NCBI GenBank assembly: GCA_017472925.1
Contig: JAFUNS010000046.1
Location: 1-64,000 of the forward strand
DNA: 64,000 nt
From: Bacteroides sp.
GTDB taxonomy: Bacteria; Bacteroidota; Bacteroidia; Bacteroidales; Bacteroidaceae
Direction of reading: 5' to 3'
Shown: in pieces, positions 26,702 through 35,060 of the stretch
How the letters are laid out: every line of letters begins with the position of its first letter
Position numbering within the stretch: position 1 is the stretch's first letter
Notes under the pieces: model-generated
Told to the model about the DNA's origin: nothing
The model's database searches: none
The model's input: only the letters and a program-made list of their open reading frames with translations
Made by a program: the position numbers and the translations under genes

Positions 26702-29700
26702 TTAGAAGTTAAACGACATACCTACTGTATAACTACGAGTAGTTGGGTACTTATCACGGTCGTCAATACCCGGAGCCATGAAGTAATTGCTTACTTCAGG
26801 GTCGATACCGGAATAACCGGTGAGACAGAACAAGTTAGTAGCTGAAGCATAGATACGAATGTTCTTGATATACTTGTCAACAGCACCCAATTTAGGGAAT
26901 GTATAACCCAAAGTTACGTTAGCCAACTTCAAGTAGTCACCATCTTCCAAGTGGTCGCTCCAGAAACCTTGTTGCAAAGAGTTAGACAAACGAACCATTT
27001 TCTGTTCACCTGTAGCAGGGTCGATGTATGGACTACCATCAAGATTGATAGCCGGACGGAAATCTGCTGCAGTCTTCAAACGGTTGTATGCGATAGAGTT
27101 GTTTTCGTAAAATGCACGTTGAGCATTCAAGATTTGGTAACCAAACTGACCGGTAAACTGCATGTTCAAATCAAAACCTTTGTAACGGAATGTATTGTTC
27201 CAACCGAAAATCAAATCAGGAGCACCATTACCCAAACGTTGACGGTTTGATTCATTATTCAAGTTAGCGTTGAATTGAGTAACTTCCCATTCACCTGTTG
27301 CAGCGTTCTTGGCTTCTACCAAAGCAAAACCATCCTTATCAACACCTACATATTTCAAGCCCCAGAAATCACCAAGTGATTTACCAACTTCCATACAGTG
27401 AGTTGCAACAGAAATCGGGTCAGAAATACCACCTACTTCTTCAAAGTCGTCAGTCTGATACAAATCATTTGACAAGCTTACCAACTTATTGGTGTTGTGA
27501 GACAAAGTAACGGTAGTTTCCCAAGTAAAGTCCTTAGTCTGAACCGGAATAGCATTAATCATCACTTCGATACCAGTATTACGCATTTCACCTACGTTAG
27601 CCAATGTATAACCATACAAGTTCGGAGGAGTCGGCACTGGATAGTGATAAAGCAAGTCCTTAGTAGTCTTCACATAGAAGTCAACTGTACCGCTCAAACG
27701 ATGGTTCAAAACAGCCCAATCCAAACCGAAGTTCAACTCGTTGGTTGTTTCCCACTTCAAGTCCCTGTTCACGTTCTGAACTACTTCGAGTGTCTTGATC
27801 CAGTCACCTTCCAAATTCAATACATCACCATAACCAGCAAAATTATACAAGTATTGAGCCATGTAAGAAGAAGTTGGAGTAATACCAGTAACACCATAAC
27901 CTACGCGCAAACGCAAATTATCCAACCAATTCTTTGTTTCTTCCATAAAACCTTCGTTAGAAATGGTCCATCCCAAAGACAATGATGGGAAAGTAGCCCA
28001 CTTGTTATTGGCACCAAACTTGGTAGAACCTTCGTGACGAACACTGATCAACGCATTATACTTATCTTTGTAACCGTAGCTTACACGACCGAAGAAACCA
28101 ACCAACTTATGGCTGTTGCGGTAAGAACTTACACTGGCATGACGGTCTTCTTCAGTAATCAAGGTACCGTTACCCAAATTGTTCCACAAGAATGCTTCTG
28201 TAGAGAAGTTACCATTACCTGCACCAAAACCATCGCTTTCTTCTTCCAAGTAACTGTAACCTACCAAAGCATCGAAACGGTGGTCTTCGTTAAATACAGT
28301 ATGGTAACGAGAAGTCAATTCCAAATTCTTGCTGATGAAGTTACCTTCACCCTTTGAAGCATAACCGTTGTAGTTGTCTTCACGAGCCAAGCTGTAATAG
28401 CGAGGGCTAGTCCAACTTTCAGAAGAAGAAGTCGATTCACCCAACGAAACCATCAACTTAGTTTCCCAACCTTCAATCGGAGTAATTGTAATATTACCAT
28501 TCAACTGAGAGAACTTGTTACGAACATTACCGTAATATTCGTTCTGAATTTCTATCGGATTGTAATACTGCAATTTATCAAAATTTTCATAGTAGCTACC
28601 ATCTTCATTGTAAATCGGTTCTGAAGGGTTACGAATTACAGCTTGACGATAAGCGTATGCATTGTTGTTGATGGCATATTTCTGACGAGTAACCAACATG
28701 TTGAAGTTCAATTTAATAATATCATCCCACATAAATTGGGTATAATCCAACTGAGCCTTCAAGTTCTCGTTATCGCTATTACGCATCACACCTTGCTCAT
28801 TATTATATGCGATGTTAGCTGAATAAGTTGAATTCTTGGTACCACCGTTTACCTGCAAAGAATGATTGTGCTTGAAACCGGCCTTACGTGATACAGCTTT
28901 CAACCAATCTGTATCATAACCTTCATAAGTCTGTTGAGTCAAACCATAAATAACATCGTGAGTATCCATGAAATCAGCTTTCTTACTCCATTGAGAGAAT
29001 GAGAAGTAATTAGAATATGAAGCTGTAACTTCCGCCTCACGCTTACCTTGCTTGGTAGTAATCAAGATAACACCGTTAGCACCACGAGTACCGTAGATAG
29101 CAGCTGCAGAAGCATCCTTCAATACGTCGATAGAAGCGATGTTTTCAGGAGCAACGGTATTCAAGCTACCTTCAATACCATCAACCAACACCAATGGAGA
29201 AACATTACCAACCAAAGTTGTCACACCACGAAGCATGATGGTTGAAGTAGCTGTCGGGTCACCCGATGTATTAGTTACCGAAAGACCGGCAATCTTACCC
29301 TTTACCAATTCAGCGGCGTCACCAATTTTACCGGCAGTAAAATCTTCAGCCTTAACAGAAGCAACGGCACTGGTCACATCCCCCTTCTTTTGTGTACCAT
29401 AACCGATAACTACCACTTCGTCCATCAATTCAGTATCGTCAACCAAAGTGATATTCAACTCCTTTTGGCCGCCTACTACAATTTCCTGAGTCTTGTAACC
29501 AATGAAAGAAACAACTACTACAGAGTTCTTGTTGGCTACTTGCAAAGAGAAATTACCATCAAAGTCGGTAATCACACCGTTTGTGGTTCCTTTCTCCAAT
29601 ACGTTAGCACCGATGATAGGTTCACCGGTCTTGTCCTTTACTACACCCTTGATTGTAACGCTTTGCTGTACAATCTGGGTACCCATGTTTTCTGTAGATT

Positions 29701-29794
29701 CCTCAGCTGCGTATAGCGGACTAAATCCAGCGCTTGCAGCAAGGAAAAGACAGGCTGTGGCCTTTAATAAGGCCGAATTACTGCTTTTTTTCAT
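26702..29794 (-). CDS. SusC/RagA family TonB-dependent transporter (locus 1)
   Basis: 1030 residues. Signal peptide, then the carboxypeptidase-regulatory-like domain (TIKGVVKDKTGEPIIGANV, about 48-130), the TonB-box/plug start DEVVVIGYGTQKKGDVTSA, the plug with SIDVLKDASAAAIYGTRGANGVI, and a 22-strand barrel ending in a terminal Phe (TVGMSFNF). It imports oligosaccharides or glycopeptides across the outer membrane with the SusD lid. First gene of the susC-susD-DUF4859-peptidase series. The 254-base upstream gap carries family-2 repeats but no clear GACnATT operator. Confidence 0.96.
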   Translation of the reverse strand: MKKSSNSALLKATACLFLAASAGFSPLYAAEESTENMGTQIVQQSVTIKGVVKDKTGEPIIGANVLEKGTTNGVITDFDGNFSLQVANKNSVVVVSFIGYKTQEIVVGGQKELNITLVDDTELMDEVVVIGYGTQKKGDVTSAVASVKAEDFTAGKIGDAAELVKGKIAGLSVTNTSGDPTATSTIMLRGVTTLVGNVSPLVLVDGIEGSLNTVAPENIASIDVLKDASAAAIYGTRGANGVILITTKQGKREAEVTASYSNYFSFSQWSKKADFMDTHDVIYGLTQQTYEGYDTDWLKAVSRKAGFKHNHSLQVNGGTKNSTYSANIAYNNEQGVMRNSDNENLKAQLDYTQFMWDDIIKLNFNMLVTRQKYAINNNAYAYRQAVIRNPSEPIYNEDGSYYENFDKLQYYNPIEIQNEYYGNVRNKFSQLNGNITITPIEGWETKLMVSLGESTSSSESWTSPRYYSLAREDNYNGYASKGEGNFISKNLELTSRYHTVFNEDHRFDALVGYSYLEEESDGFGAGNGNFSTEAFLWNNLGNGTLITEEDRHASVSSYRNSHKLVGFFGRVSYGYKDKYNALISVRHEGSTKFGANNKWATFPSLSLGWTISNEGFMEETKNWLDNLRLRVGYGVTGITPTSSYMAQYLYNFAGYGDVLNLEGDWIKTLEVVQNVNRDLKWETTNELNFGLDWAVLNHRLSGTVDFYVKTTKDLLYHYPVPTPPNLYGYTLANVGEMRNTGIEVMINAIPVQTKDFTWETTVTLSHNTNKLVSLSNDLYQTDDFEEVGGISDPISVATHCMEVGKSLGDFWGLKYVGVDKDGFALVEAKNAATGEWEVTQFNANLNNESNRQRLGNGAPDLIFGWNNTFRYKGFDLNMQFTGQFGYQILNAQRAFYENNSIAYNRLKTAADFRPAINLDGSPYIDPATGEQKMVRLSNSLQQGFWSDHLEDGDYLKLANVTLGYTFPKLGAVDKYIKNIRIYASATNLFCLTGYSGIDPEVSNYFMAPGIDDRDKYPTTRSYTVGMSFNF

Positions 29795-29902
29795 ACTACA
29801 TTTGTTTAAAATTAAAGGTTAAGTACTTTATACTTTCCATTGTTTATTAATTTTCCAAAATTTACTTTCTTTACTCTGTCATTCTGACGACTATTTTTTT
29901 CA

Positions 29903-30033
29903 TGTCATTCTGACGACCAAAGGGAGGAAGAATCTGTTTACATCCCACTTTGTGTTTCCAGATCCTTCGCTTTGCTCAGGATGACAAGGGGCGGAAGTGT
30001 CTTCAGATCCTTCGCTTTGCTCAGGATGACAAG
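29903..30033. repeat. Family-2 dispersed repeat cluster
   Basis: Two direct copies of CAGATCCTTCGCTTTGCTCAGGATGACAAG (29959-29988 and 30004-30033) and, to their left, a diverged inverted copy (TGTCATTCTGA...GAATCTG, 29903-29936). A TCATTCTGACGAC half copy is also at about 29878-29891. It lies between GH127 and susC, on the untranslated leader side of susC. Confidence 0.75.
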
Positions 30034-30048
30034 AGGGGAAGATGATAT

Positions 30049-32484
30049 TTATCTAACCTTCCATTCTATAATACCACCGGAAACTCCTTCCTGCAACTGG
30101 GCGGCAATCTTCAGGCCGGTAGTCTTTACGGGCTTGAAGTCGAGGCTGTTGTAACAGTCCTTCTTCACGGTGTATTCATTCAAGGCTTCCACTTCCTTCC
30201 AAGTGCCGTTCACCTTATAATAAAGCTTCCAGCTGGCCGGTATGCGGAAATCGCCGTCGTAGTGGTCGAAGTCGAGCCAATACACTTCTACATTCTGTAC
30301 GGTGTATTCCTGGTCGAATTCATAAGCCAATGTTTCGAGCGAACCTTTCTTCAGCCACCAGTAGTGGTACGGCGTGCTGATGTCGTTGGAGCGCTTGGGT
30401 TCCATCTGGTCGTTGGCACCCCAGGCTTCCACCAAGGTAGAGGCCGATTCGGGAGCATCCTTCTGAATAGGAGCCTGAATCACAAAGGTCTTGGCCTTGC
30501 TGGCGATGGTGGCTTCGGGAGTAGGCAATGCCACTTCCTGTGAAGCTGCAATCCATACGGTCATGTGGTCACGGCCACGGTTGTTCCAGGTAGAATAAGG
30601 AATGGCCTTGAAAGGAACATCCTTCACATTGCCTTCCAGATCCACTTCCTTGGCGGTACCGGTCAGTGTCATCACACCATTCAGCAATCCGGCTTCGTAA
30701 GTGGCTTCCATCGGAGTACCGGCAGGGATGAACTTGTTGAATACCTTACCGTCGGTCTGGTCCTGACCTTCCAAGCAGAACATGATAGGACCGCGTTCAA
30801 TGGCAAGTTTGCCACGGTTCACTTCCACCTGGTCGTTGGCCTCGATTTGACGTACTTCCATCGGGAGGTCGAGTTCAATCACATCGCCTGCCTTCCAAGT
30901 ACGTGCAATGGTAGCGTAACCATCACCTTGGGCAGCCTGTACGGCAGCGCCGTTCACCTTCAAGGTGTAGTTCTTTACCTTATTAATATAAGTATAGAGG
31001 TCGTTGTTGGCCGGAGCATCCTTCACCCAGCTTGGGATACGGAGGCGGATGGCAAACTGTCCTTCGGTTTCGGGAGTCACTTCGATGGCTACCTTTCCGT
31101 CCCATGGATAACCGGTAGTCTGTACCATCTTCACCTTGCCGTTGGCAGTAGTGAGTTCGGCATCACCCTGTGCATAGAGGTTCACATAGATGTCGCTACC
31201 CTGAGTGGCATATACATAATTAGGTACCGAAGCTACGAAACGGGTTACATTGCCCGGGCAGCAAGCGCAACCAAACCATTCGGCACGGTCGTGTTCGCCC
31301 ATAGACTGCAACGGATTGTCATAGAAGAAACGGTCACCACTGAGCGATACACCCGACATGACACCGTTGTACAAGGCACGTTCTACAATATCGTAATACT
31401 TGCTTTCGCCGGTAGCGAGGAACATGCGGTGGTTCCAGTACACATTCGAGATGGAAGCACAGGTTTCGCAATAACCGGTGTGGTTGCTGAGCTCGTAGTT
31501 AGGTCCGAAGCCTTCGCCCTGTGGACGGGAACCGATACCACCGGTGATATAGAGTTTCTTGGACGACATGTTTTCCCACACACGTTGGATGGCTTCAAAG
31601 TAAGCGGTGTCGTTGGTCAAGGCTGCTACATCGGCTACACCCGAATAGAGATAACCGGCACGTACGGCATGACCCACAATTTCTTCCTGCAGGAGGATAG
31701 GCATGTGGTCCTGACTGTATTCGCTGGGCTTGCGGCCGTTGCTGAAACGTCCGGTTTCTTCCACAAAGTAACGGGCTTCGTCCAGATACTTCTGGTCGCC
31801 GGTTACCTTATATAATTTAGCGAGTGCCATTTCGATGATGGGGTGACCCGACGGATACTTGATCTGGTCTTCGCCCAAACCGAAGGTCTTGCAAACCAAA
31901 TCGGCATTCTTGATGGCTACATCGAGCAACGAGCGCTTGCCGGTAGCGCGGTAGTGGGCTACAGCTGCTTCGTACAAGTGTCCGCTGTTATAAAGTTCGT
32001 GGCTGTTCATCTTTTCCCAACGGCTGCGTCCCCACCAGCCCGAGAGGCGGTAGCACTTGTTGGTTACACAAGTAGTGAGGTATCCGTCCGGTTCCTGAGC
32101 AGCGGCAATGATAGTGATGACACTATCCAAATAGTGGTCCAACTTTTCATCATACTGTACGGCGAGGGAATAAGAGGCTCCTTCGATAATCTTGTAAGGG
32201 TCGGTATCGTCGAACGAGAAATCGCCCTTGTGTTCACCCTTCATCAGTCCGCCTGCAATGGCAAAGTTGTCAAAGCGTCCGTTGATTTCGCATTGGTAGA
32301 AAGCGGAAGGGATGGATACGGTACGATTGGTTTCGATACGCGGTGTCCAGAACTGGTCATGAATATGTACCTGTGTAAACGGAACCTCCTGAATAGGAGC
32401 ATCCGGTTGTTGATAAGTAGGAGCACTACAAGATGCAAGACCTAATAATGCAAGTCCACTTAAGAGGAAAGAGGTTTTTTTCAT
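30049..32484 (-). CDS. GH127 family beta-L-arabinofuranosidase-like lipoprotein (copy 1)
   Basis: 811 residues. Lipoprotein signal MKKTSFLLSGLALLGLASC. The alpha/alpha-barrel carries the GH127 zinc/cysteine site: Glu340 and Cys342 in Y-C-E-T-C and the pair Cys408-Cys409 in F-G-C-A-C-C-P, matching Glu338, Cys340, Cys417 and Cys418 of Bifidobacterium HypBA1, where the first of the paired cysteines is the nucleophile. C-terminal beta domains follow, the last of carbohydrate-module type. HypBA1 cleaves beta-1,2-arabinobiose from hydroxyproline-linked arabinosides. It has its own promoter with the shared 62-bp operator module. 45% or so of the surface motifs recur in the copy at 44509, but the two are clearly separate genes. 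Confidence 0.9.
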   Translation of the reverse strand: MKKTSFLLSGLALLGLASCSAPTYQQPDAPIQEVPFTQVHIHDQFWTPRIETNRTVSIPSAFYQCEINGRFDNFAIAGGLMKGEHKGDFSFDDTDPYKIIEGASYSLAVQYDEKLDHYLDSVITIIAAAQEPDGYLTTCVTNKCYRLSGWWGRSRWEKMNSHELYNSGHLYEAAVAHYRATGKRSLLDVAIKNADLVCKTFGLGEDQIKYPSGHPIIEMALAKLYKVTGDQKYLDEARYFVEETGRFSNGRKPSEYSQDHMPILLQEEIVGHAVRAGYLYSGVADVAALTNDTAYFEAIQRVWENMSSKKLYITGGIGSRPQGEGFGPNYELSNHTGYCETCASISNVYWNHRMFLATGESKYYDIVERALYNGVMSGVSLSGDRFFYDNPLQSMGEHDRAEWFGCACCPGNVTRFVASVPNYVYATQGSDIYVNLYAQGDAELTTANGKVKMVQTTGYPWDGKVAIEVTPETEGQFAIRLRIPSWVKDAPANNDLYTYINKVKNYTLKVNGAAVQAAQGDGYATIARTWKAGDVIELDLPMEVRQIEANDQVEVNRGKLAIERGPIMFCLEGQDQTDGKVFNKFIPAGTPMEATYEAGLLNGVMTLTGTAKEVDLEGNVKDVPFKAIPYSTWNNRGRDHMTVWIAASQEVALPTPEATIASKAKTFVIQAPIQKDAPESASTLVEAWGANDQMEPKRSNDISTPYHYWWLKKGSLETLAYEFDQEYTVQNVEVYWLDFDHYDGDFRIPASWKLYYKVNGTWKEVEALNEYTVKKDCYNSLDFKPVKTTGLKIAAQLQEGVSGGIIEWKVR

Positions 32485-32528
32485 AAAATTTAATTAGGGT
32501 TGTTAGCTAACACGCTTTATTACGGGTG

Positions 32529-32591
32529 CAAAAGTATAAATTAAGTGGGACGTAGAATAATCCAATCGTCCAATTGAGTACAAAAATAGTC
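32529..32591 (-). promoter_or_regulatory. Predicted HTCS operator and promoter of GH127 copy 1
   Basis: Reading the minus strand from 32591: GACTATTTTTG, then 21 bases on GACGATTGG, then the -7 box TACTTTTG ending at 32529. First base to final G of the -7 box is 62 bp, as at 42259 and 54675. Confidence 0.65.
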
Positions 32592-32632
32592 TATAAATTG
32601 TATAAAATTTAAATTAATTTACACCATAGAAT

Positions 32633-32676
32633 TTGCCCATCCATCGGGCTTTTTTACGATGGAATGGGCATTTTTT
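32633..32676. terminator. Hairpin between GH27 and GH127 genes
   Basis: TGCCCATCCATCG (32634-32646) pairs with CGATGGAATGGGCA (32657-32670) with one bulge; six T follow on the plus strand only. For the minus-strand GH27 transcript it lacks a U-tract, so it may be an mRNA 3-prime stabiliser rather than a strong terminator. Confidence 0.5.
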
Positions 32677-32678
32677 GA

Positions 32679-33908
32679 TTATTTTACCTTACTTAGTCTC
32701 ACCATCAGCACACCATGAGGCGGGATTTCGGCCACCAAATTCTGCTTGGTTGTACCCAAATCCTTGTGTTGCCACAAATCGCGTACCTTATATTCAAAAC
32801 GGCGGATGCTTACATCGGTAGCGAAGTAGATGGTTTGCTTGCGCCAGTTGTAATCTAATTTCCAAGGGAACTCGGTGCGGTTCATGAAGCACACGGCCAG
32901 TTCGCCATTGGCAAGAGGCTTGGCCCAGATTTCCTTTTCGCCCATATCCATAAAGCGGCGGGCCTGTTCACCTTTGGGGTCCTGGTTCACGGCAATCACT
33001 TCCTTGTTGGTCAGAATCTCGATGGTTTCCTTGTCCATACTGCGAAGATCGTTTCCGCTCATCAGTGGAGCAGCCAACATACACCACATGGAGAAGTGAG
33101 TGATGTATTCGTCGCGGGTCATGCCACCGTTGCCTACTTCCAGCATTTCGGCATCGTTCCAATGGCCGGGACCGGCATACGGATAGAGGTCGGCCATCTT
33201 GTCGATGATTTCAAGCACACCTACACCACCCCAATCGAAAGTACATTGGTAGCAGTCGCGGATATCGGGAGTGACACGCCACAAATGGCCGATACCCTTT
33301 CCCCACTTCCACGGTTCGTTTTCACCCCATTCGCAAATGCTGAACACAATGGGACGTCCGCAAGCCTTCAAGGCATCGCTCATGGTGCGGTAAGCCGCTT
33401 CAGCCTTCTGACCTTCGTTGGAACACCAGTCGTACTTCAGGTAGTCTATTTCCCACTTGGCATACTGGCGGGCATCCTGGAACTGATAGCCACGGCTACC
33501 GGGACGGCCCTGACAAGTTTCGGAGCCTGCACACGAATAGATACCAATCTTCAAGCCTTTGGAGTGAATATAATCGGAAAGGGCCTTCATTCCGTTGGGG
33601 AACCGTTCGGGGTCTACAATGATGTTACCCTCTTCGTCGCGGCCCACCTGCCAGCAGTCGTCAATCACAATGTATTCATATCCGGCATCCTTCATGCCCG
33701 AGGCCACCATGGCATCCGCCATTTCCTTCAATAACTTTTCGCTTACATCGCAACCGAACTTGTTCCAGCTGTTCCATCCCATAGGGGGAGTCTGTGCCAG
33801 GGAGTTGAATACAGAATCGGATACTTCTTTCTTTTCGCCGAAATACATTTGTGCGTTGGCGGTAAGAGTAAATGCCAACACAAGGAGGGTACAAAGTGCT
33901 TTTCTCAT
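32679..33908 (-). CDS. GH27 family alpha-galactosidase or beta-L-arabinopyranosidase
   Basis: 409 residues with signal peptide MRKALCTLLVLAFTLTANAQ. GH27 hallmarks: TPPMGWNSWNKFGC at 40-53, IVIDDCW at 80-86, nucleophile Asp160 in Y-L-K-Y-D-W-C and acid/base Asp215 in R-V-T-P-D-I. The C-terminal beta domain is complete (ends near VRLSKVK). GH27 contains alpha-galactosidases, alpha-N-acetylgalactosaminidases and beta-L-arabinopyranosidases; the motifs here do not decide. In this locus either removal of alpha-galactose (for example from serine in extensin) or of terminal arabinopyranose fits. A -7 box TATTTTTG lies at 33941-33948. Confidence 0.9.
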   Translation of the reverse strand: MRKALCTLLVLAFTLTANAQMYFGEKKEVSDSVFNSLAQTPPMGWNSWNKFGCDVSEKLLKEMADAMVASGMKDAGYEYIVIDDCWQVGRDEEGNIIVDPERFPNGMKALSDYIHSKGLKIGIYSCAGSETCQGRPGSRGYQFQDARQYAKWEIDYLKYDWCSNEGQKAEAAYRTMSDALKACGRPIVFSICEWGENEPWKWGKGIGHLWRVTPDIRDCYQCTFDWGGVGVLEIIDKMADLYPYAGPGHWNDAEMLEVGNGGMTRDEYITHFSMWCMLAAPLMSGNDLRSMDKETIEILTNKEVIAVNQDPKGEQARRFMDMGEKEIWAKPLANGELAVCFMNRTEFPWKLDYNWRKQTIYFATDVSIRRFEYKVRDLWQHKDLGTTKQNLVAEIPPHGVLMVRLSKVK

Positions 33909-33940
33909 AACAGATATATGGTCTTTTTAGATTAACGGAA

Positions 33941-33948
33941 CAAAAATA
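33941..33948 (-). promoter_or_regulatory. -7 box of the GH27 gene
   Basis: TATTTTTG on the minus strand, 32 bases before the ATG. Directly upstream lie two tandem copies of a roughly 51-bp sequence (33961-34070) that may hold operators. Confidence 0.5.
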
Positions 33949-33960
33949 CTACTTATTTTG

Positions 33961-34070
33961 AGATAGTAGAGCTAAAACGATGTTTTTTTTATCGGTTTAG
34001 CTCTATTATCTTCTATTGCAGTGCTAAACTGACATTTTTTTTATCGATTTAGCTCTACTATCTTCTATTA
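33961..34070. repeat. Two tandem copies of a roughly 51-bp sequence upstream of GH27
   Basis: Read on the minus strand: AATAGAAGATAGTAGAGC and AATAGAAGATAATAGAGC start two units, each continuing TAAAyCGATAAAAAAAA and then a GTTTAGC-like end. The right-hand side (33961-33980) also forms an inverted partner (GATAGTAGAGCTAAAACGAT) with the second unit. The 34071-34330 remainder of this 422-base gap holds a half repeat (copy E), a hairpin and the promoter of the next gene. Confidence 0.7.
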
Positions 34071-34131
34071 AACATAAAACCGTGTTAATCCGTGCAATCC
34101 GAGCCTAAAAAATAGTGGATGCGTATTTCGA
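34070..34131. repeat. Family-1 repeat, copy E (right half only)
   Basis: Only the right arm is left: AACCGTGTTAATCCGTGCAATCCG then AGCCTAAAA and the ATAGTGGATGCGTATTTCGA module. No left arm is present, so it cannot fold like the others. Confidence 0.8.
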
Positions 34132-34212
34132 TGATTTATTTAAGCTTTGATTTGCCATTAGGGCGGCAGTGCTCTGCCAACAGCATTGCACAGTATTGCC
34201 AACAATATGACA

Positions 34213-34240
34213 CAACTCTGCCAGCCTTTTGGCAGAGTTG
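34213..34240. other. Hairpin upstream of the DUF6078-like gene
   Basis: Perfect 11-bp stem CAACTCTGCCA / TGGCAGAGTTG with a 6-base loop and no following U-tract. A second, overlapping pairing of CTGCCAAC (34174-34181) with GTTGGCAG (34237-34244) is possible. Confidence 0.5.
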
Positions 34241-34295
34241 GCAGAAATAATAGAATAATAAAACGGAAACTGTTGATTTGCTCAAATAAAGAGTG

Positions 34296-34303
34296 TATCT
34301 TTG
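34296..34303 (+). promoter_or_regulatory. -7 box of the DUF6078-like gene
   Basis: TATCTTTG, 27 bases before the ATG at 34331. A TTTG at 34277-34280 is 15 bases upstream, a shorter spacer than usual. Confidence 0.5.
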
Positions 34304-34330
34304 TTGGCAAATCAATATTAACCAATAATC

Positions 34331-34765
34331 ATGAATACAGAAATCGATTTGGGGAGCATGCCGCTGAACTATATGAAGTGCACTAATGCATCTTGTGCGA
34401 AATGTCATACTTGTCTACGCTATTTGGCTTACGAAAGTTTGCCCGATTCGGAAGTCAGTCTTAAAATAGTCAATCCCAAACTCCTTTCTCAGCAAACTGA
34501 TGAATGCCCGTATTTCCGTTCGTCAGAAAAGATACGCTATGCCAAAGGATTTATCGAAATTTTAGAAAGCTTACCCAATAAAATATGGAAATCGGTGAGC
34601 GGTAAACTGCAATACCTTTATAATGGGCGCAATTATTACCGGGTAAGAAAGGGTGAAAAGTTGCTTACCCCCAAAGAACAGGAAAGAATTATAGCCATTA
34701 TCCGACAACATGGGGTGAAAAACATCCCCGATTTCGATGCTTATGTAGACGATTATGCGTGGTAA
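34331..34765 (+). CDS. DUF6078-like small protein with N-terminal cysteine cluster
   Basis: 144 residues. Four Cys lie close together near the N-terminus (C-T-N-A-S-C-A-K-C-H-T-C), with another Cys in DECPYF, suggesting a metal site. The C-terminal half is basic (RGRNYYRVRKGEKLLTPKEQERI) and helical, and ends in DDYAW. I recognise it as similar to Bacteroides DUF6078 proteins, whose role is unknown. The gene stands between the GH27 promoter and the zeta-toxin cassette, with its own promoter. Confidence 0.65.
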   Translation: MNTEIDLGSMPLNYMKCTNASCAKCHTCLRYLAYESLPDSEVSLKIVNPKLLSQQTDECPYFRSSEKIRYAKGFIEILESLPNKIWKSVSGKLQYLYNGRNYYRVRKGEKLLTPKEQERIIAIIRQHGVKNIPDFDAYVDDYAW

Positions 34766-34824
34766 AACTTTTTAAAATGACTCCTTCCAAGTCTACTTTT
34801 TCTAAGCTGGTACAAATCTTTTTA

Positions 34825-34900
34825 AACATTTGGTGGATAACGGCAAAATACATAAAAACATTTGGTGGATAACGGCAAAATACATAAAAACATTTGGTGG
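34825..34900. repeat. 32-bp tandem repeat (2.4 units) at the left end of the zeta cassette
   Basis: Units at 34825-34856 and 34857-34888 are identical (AACATTTGGTGGATAACGGC then AAAATACATAAA), and a third begins at 34889 but changes after AACATTTGGTGG into the inverted-repeat sequence. CATTTGGTGG is thus present three times at exact 32-bp spacing. Confidence 0.9.
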
Positions 34901-34924
34901 GGATTGAATTAAAGGATATATTTG
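34893..34924 (+). promoter_or_regulatory. Promoter within the left inverted repeat of the zeta cassette
   Basis: TTTG at 34893-34896 and TATATTTG at 34917-34924 with a 20-base spacer: a full Bacteroidota promoter pointing into the cassette. The right repeat carries TTTG and a degraded TATTTTATTG pointing in from the other side. Confidence 0.6.
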
Positions 34925-35024
34925 CAAGAAAAATTAAGGAGACTGCAATAAACGATTTTGTGCAAAATATGGTTATTACAATAAATTTCTCTGGTTTTAT
35001 AAAAACATTTTTATAACGTATAAA

Positions 35025-35054
35025 TTTGGTTATAAATAGAAATGTGTATCTTTG
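35025..35054 (+). promoter_or_regulatory. Second promoter, directly in front of the zeta-like gene
   Basis: TTTG at 35025-35028, 18-base spacer, TATCTTTG at 35047-35054. The ATG at 35061 is only six bases after the -7 box, so a transcript from here would be leaderless or nearly so. Confidence 0.6.
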
Positions 35055-35060
35055 TAGAAC

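Noticed and set aside
29889-29952. A fourth GACTATTTTTTT...ACTTTG operator-promoter on the plus strand
   Set aside because: GACTAT to G is 63 bp, not 62, the second half-site is missing, it lies in family-2 repeat sequence, and no plus-strand gene follows.
30565-31815. 416-codon open frame opposite GH127 copy 1
   Set aside because: Antisense shadow of a conserved gene with complete catalytic motifs; no recognisable domain.
30049-34131. Single long operon GH27-GH127-susC-susD
   Set aside because: GH127 has its own promoter, a 195-base gap with a hairpin precedes it, and 254 bases of repeats separate it from susC.
34825-34900. Possible CRISPR array
   Set aside because: Only 2.4 directly adjoining units without variable spacers and no cas gene; a simple tandem repeat.
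34973-35020. 15-codon frame (MVITINFSG...) as a leader peptide of the zeta-like gene
   Set aside because: Too short, AT-rich context, no motif or attenuator following it.
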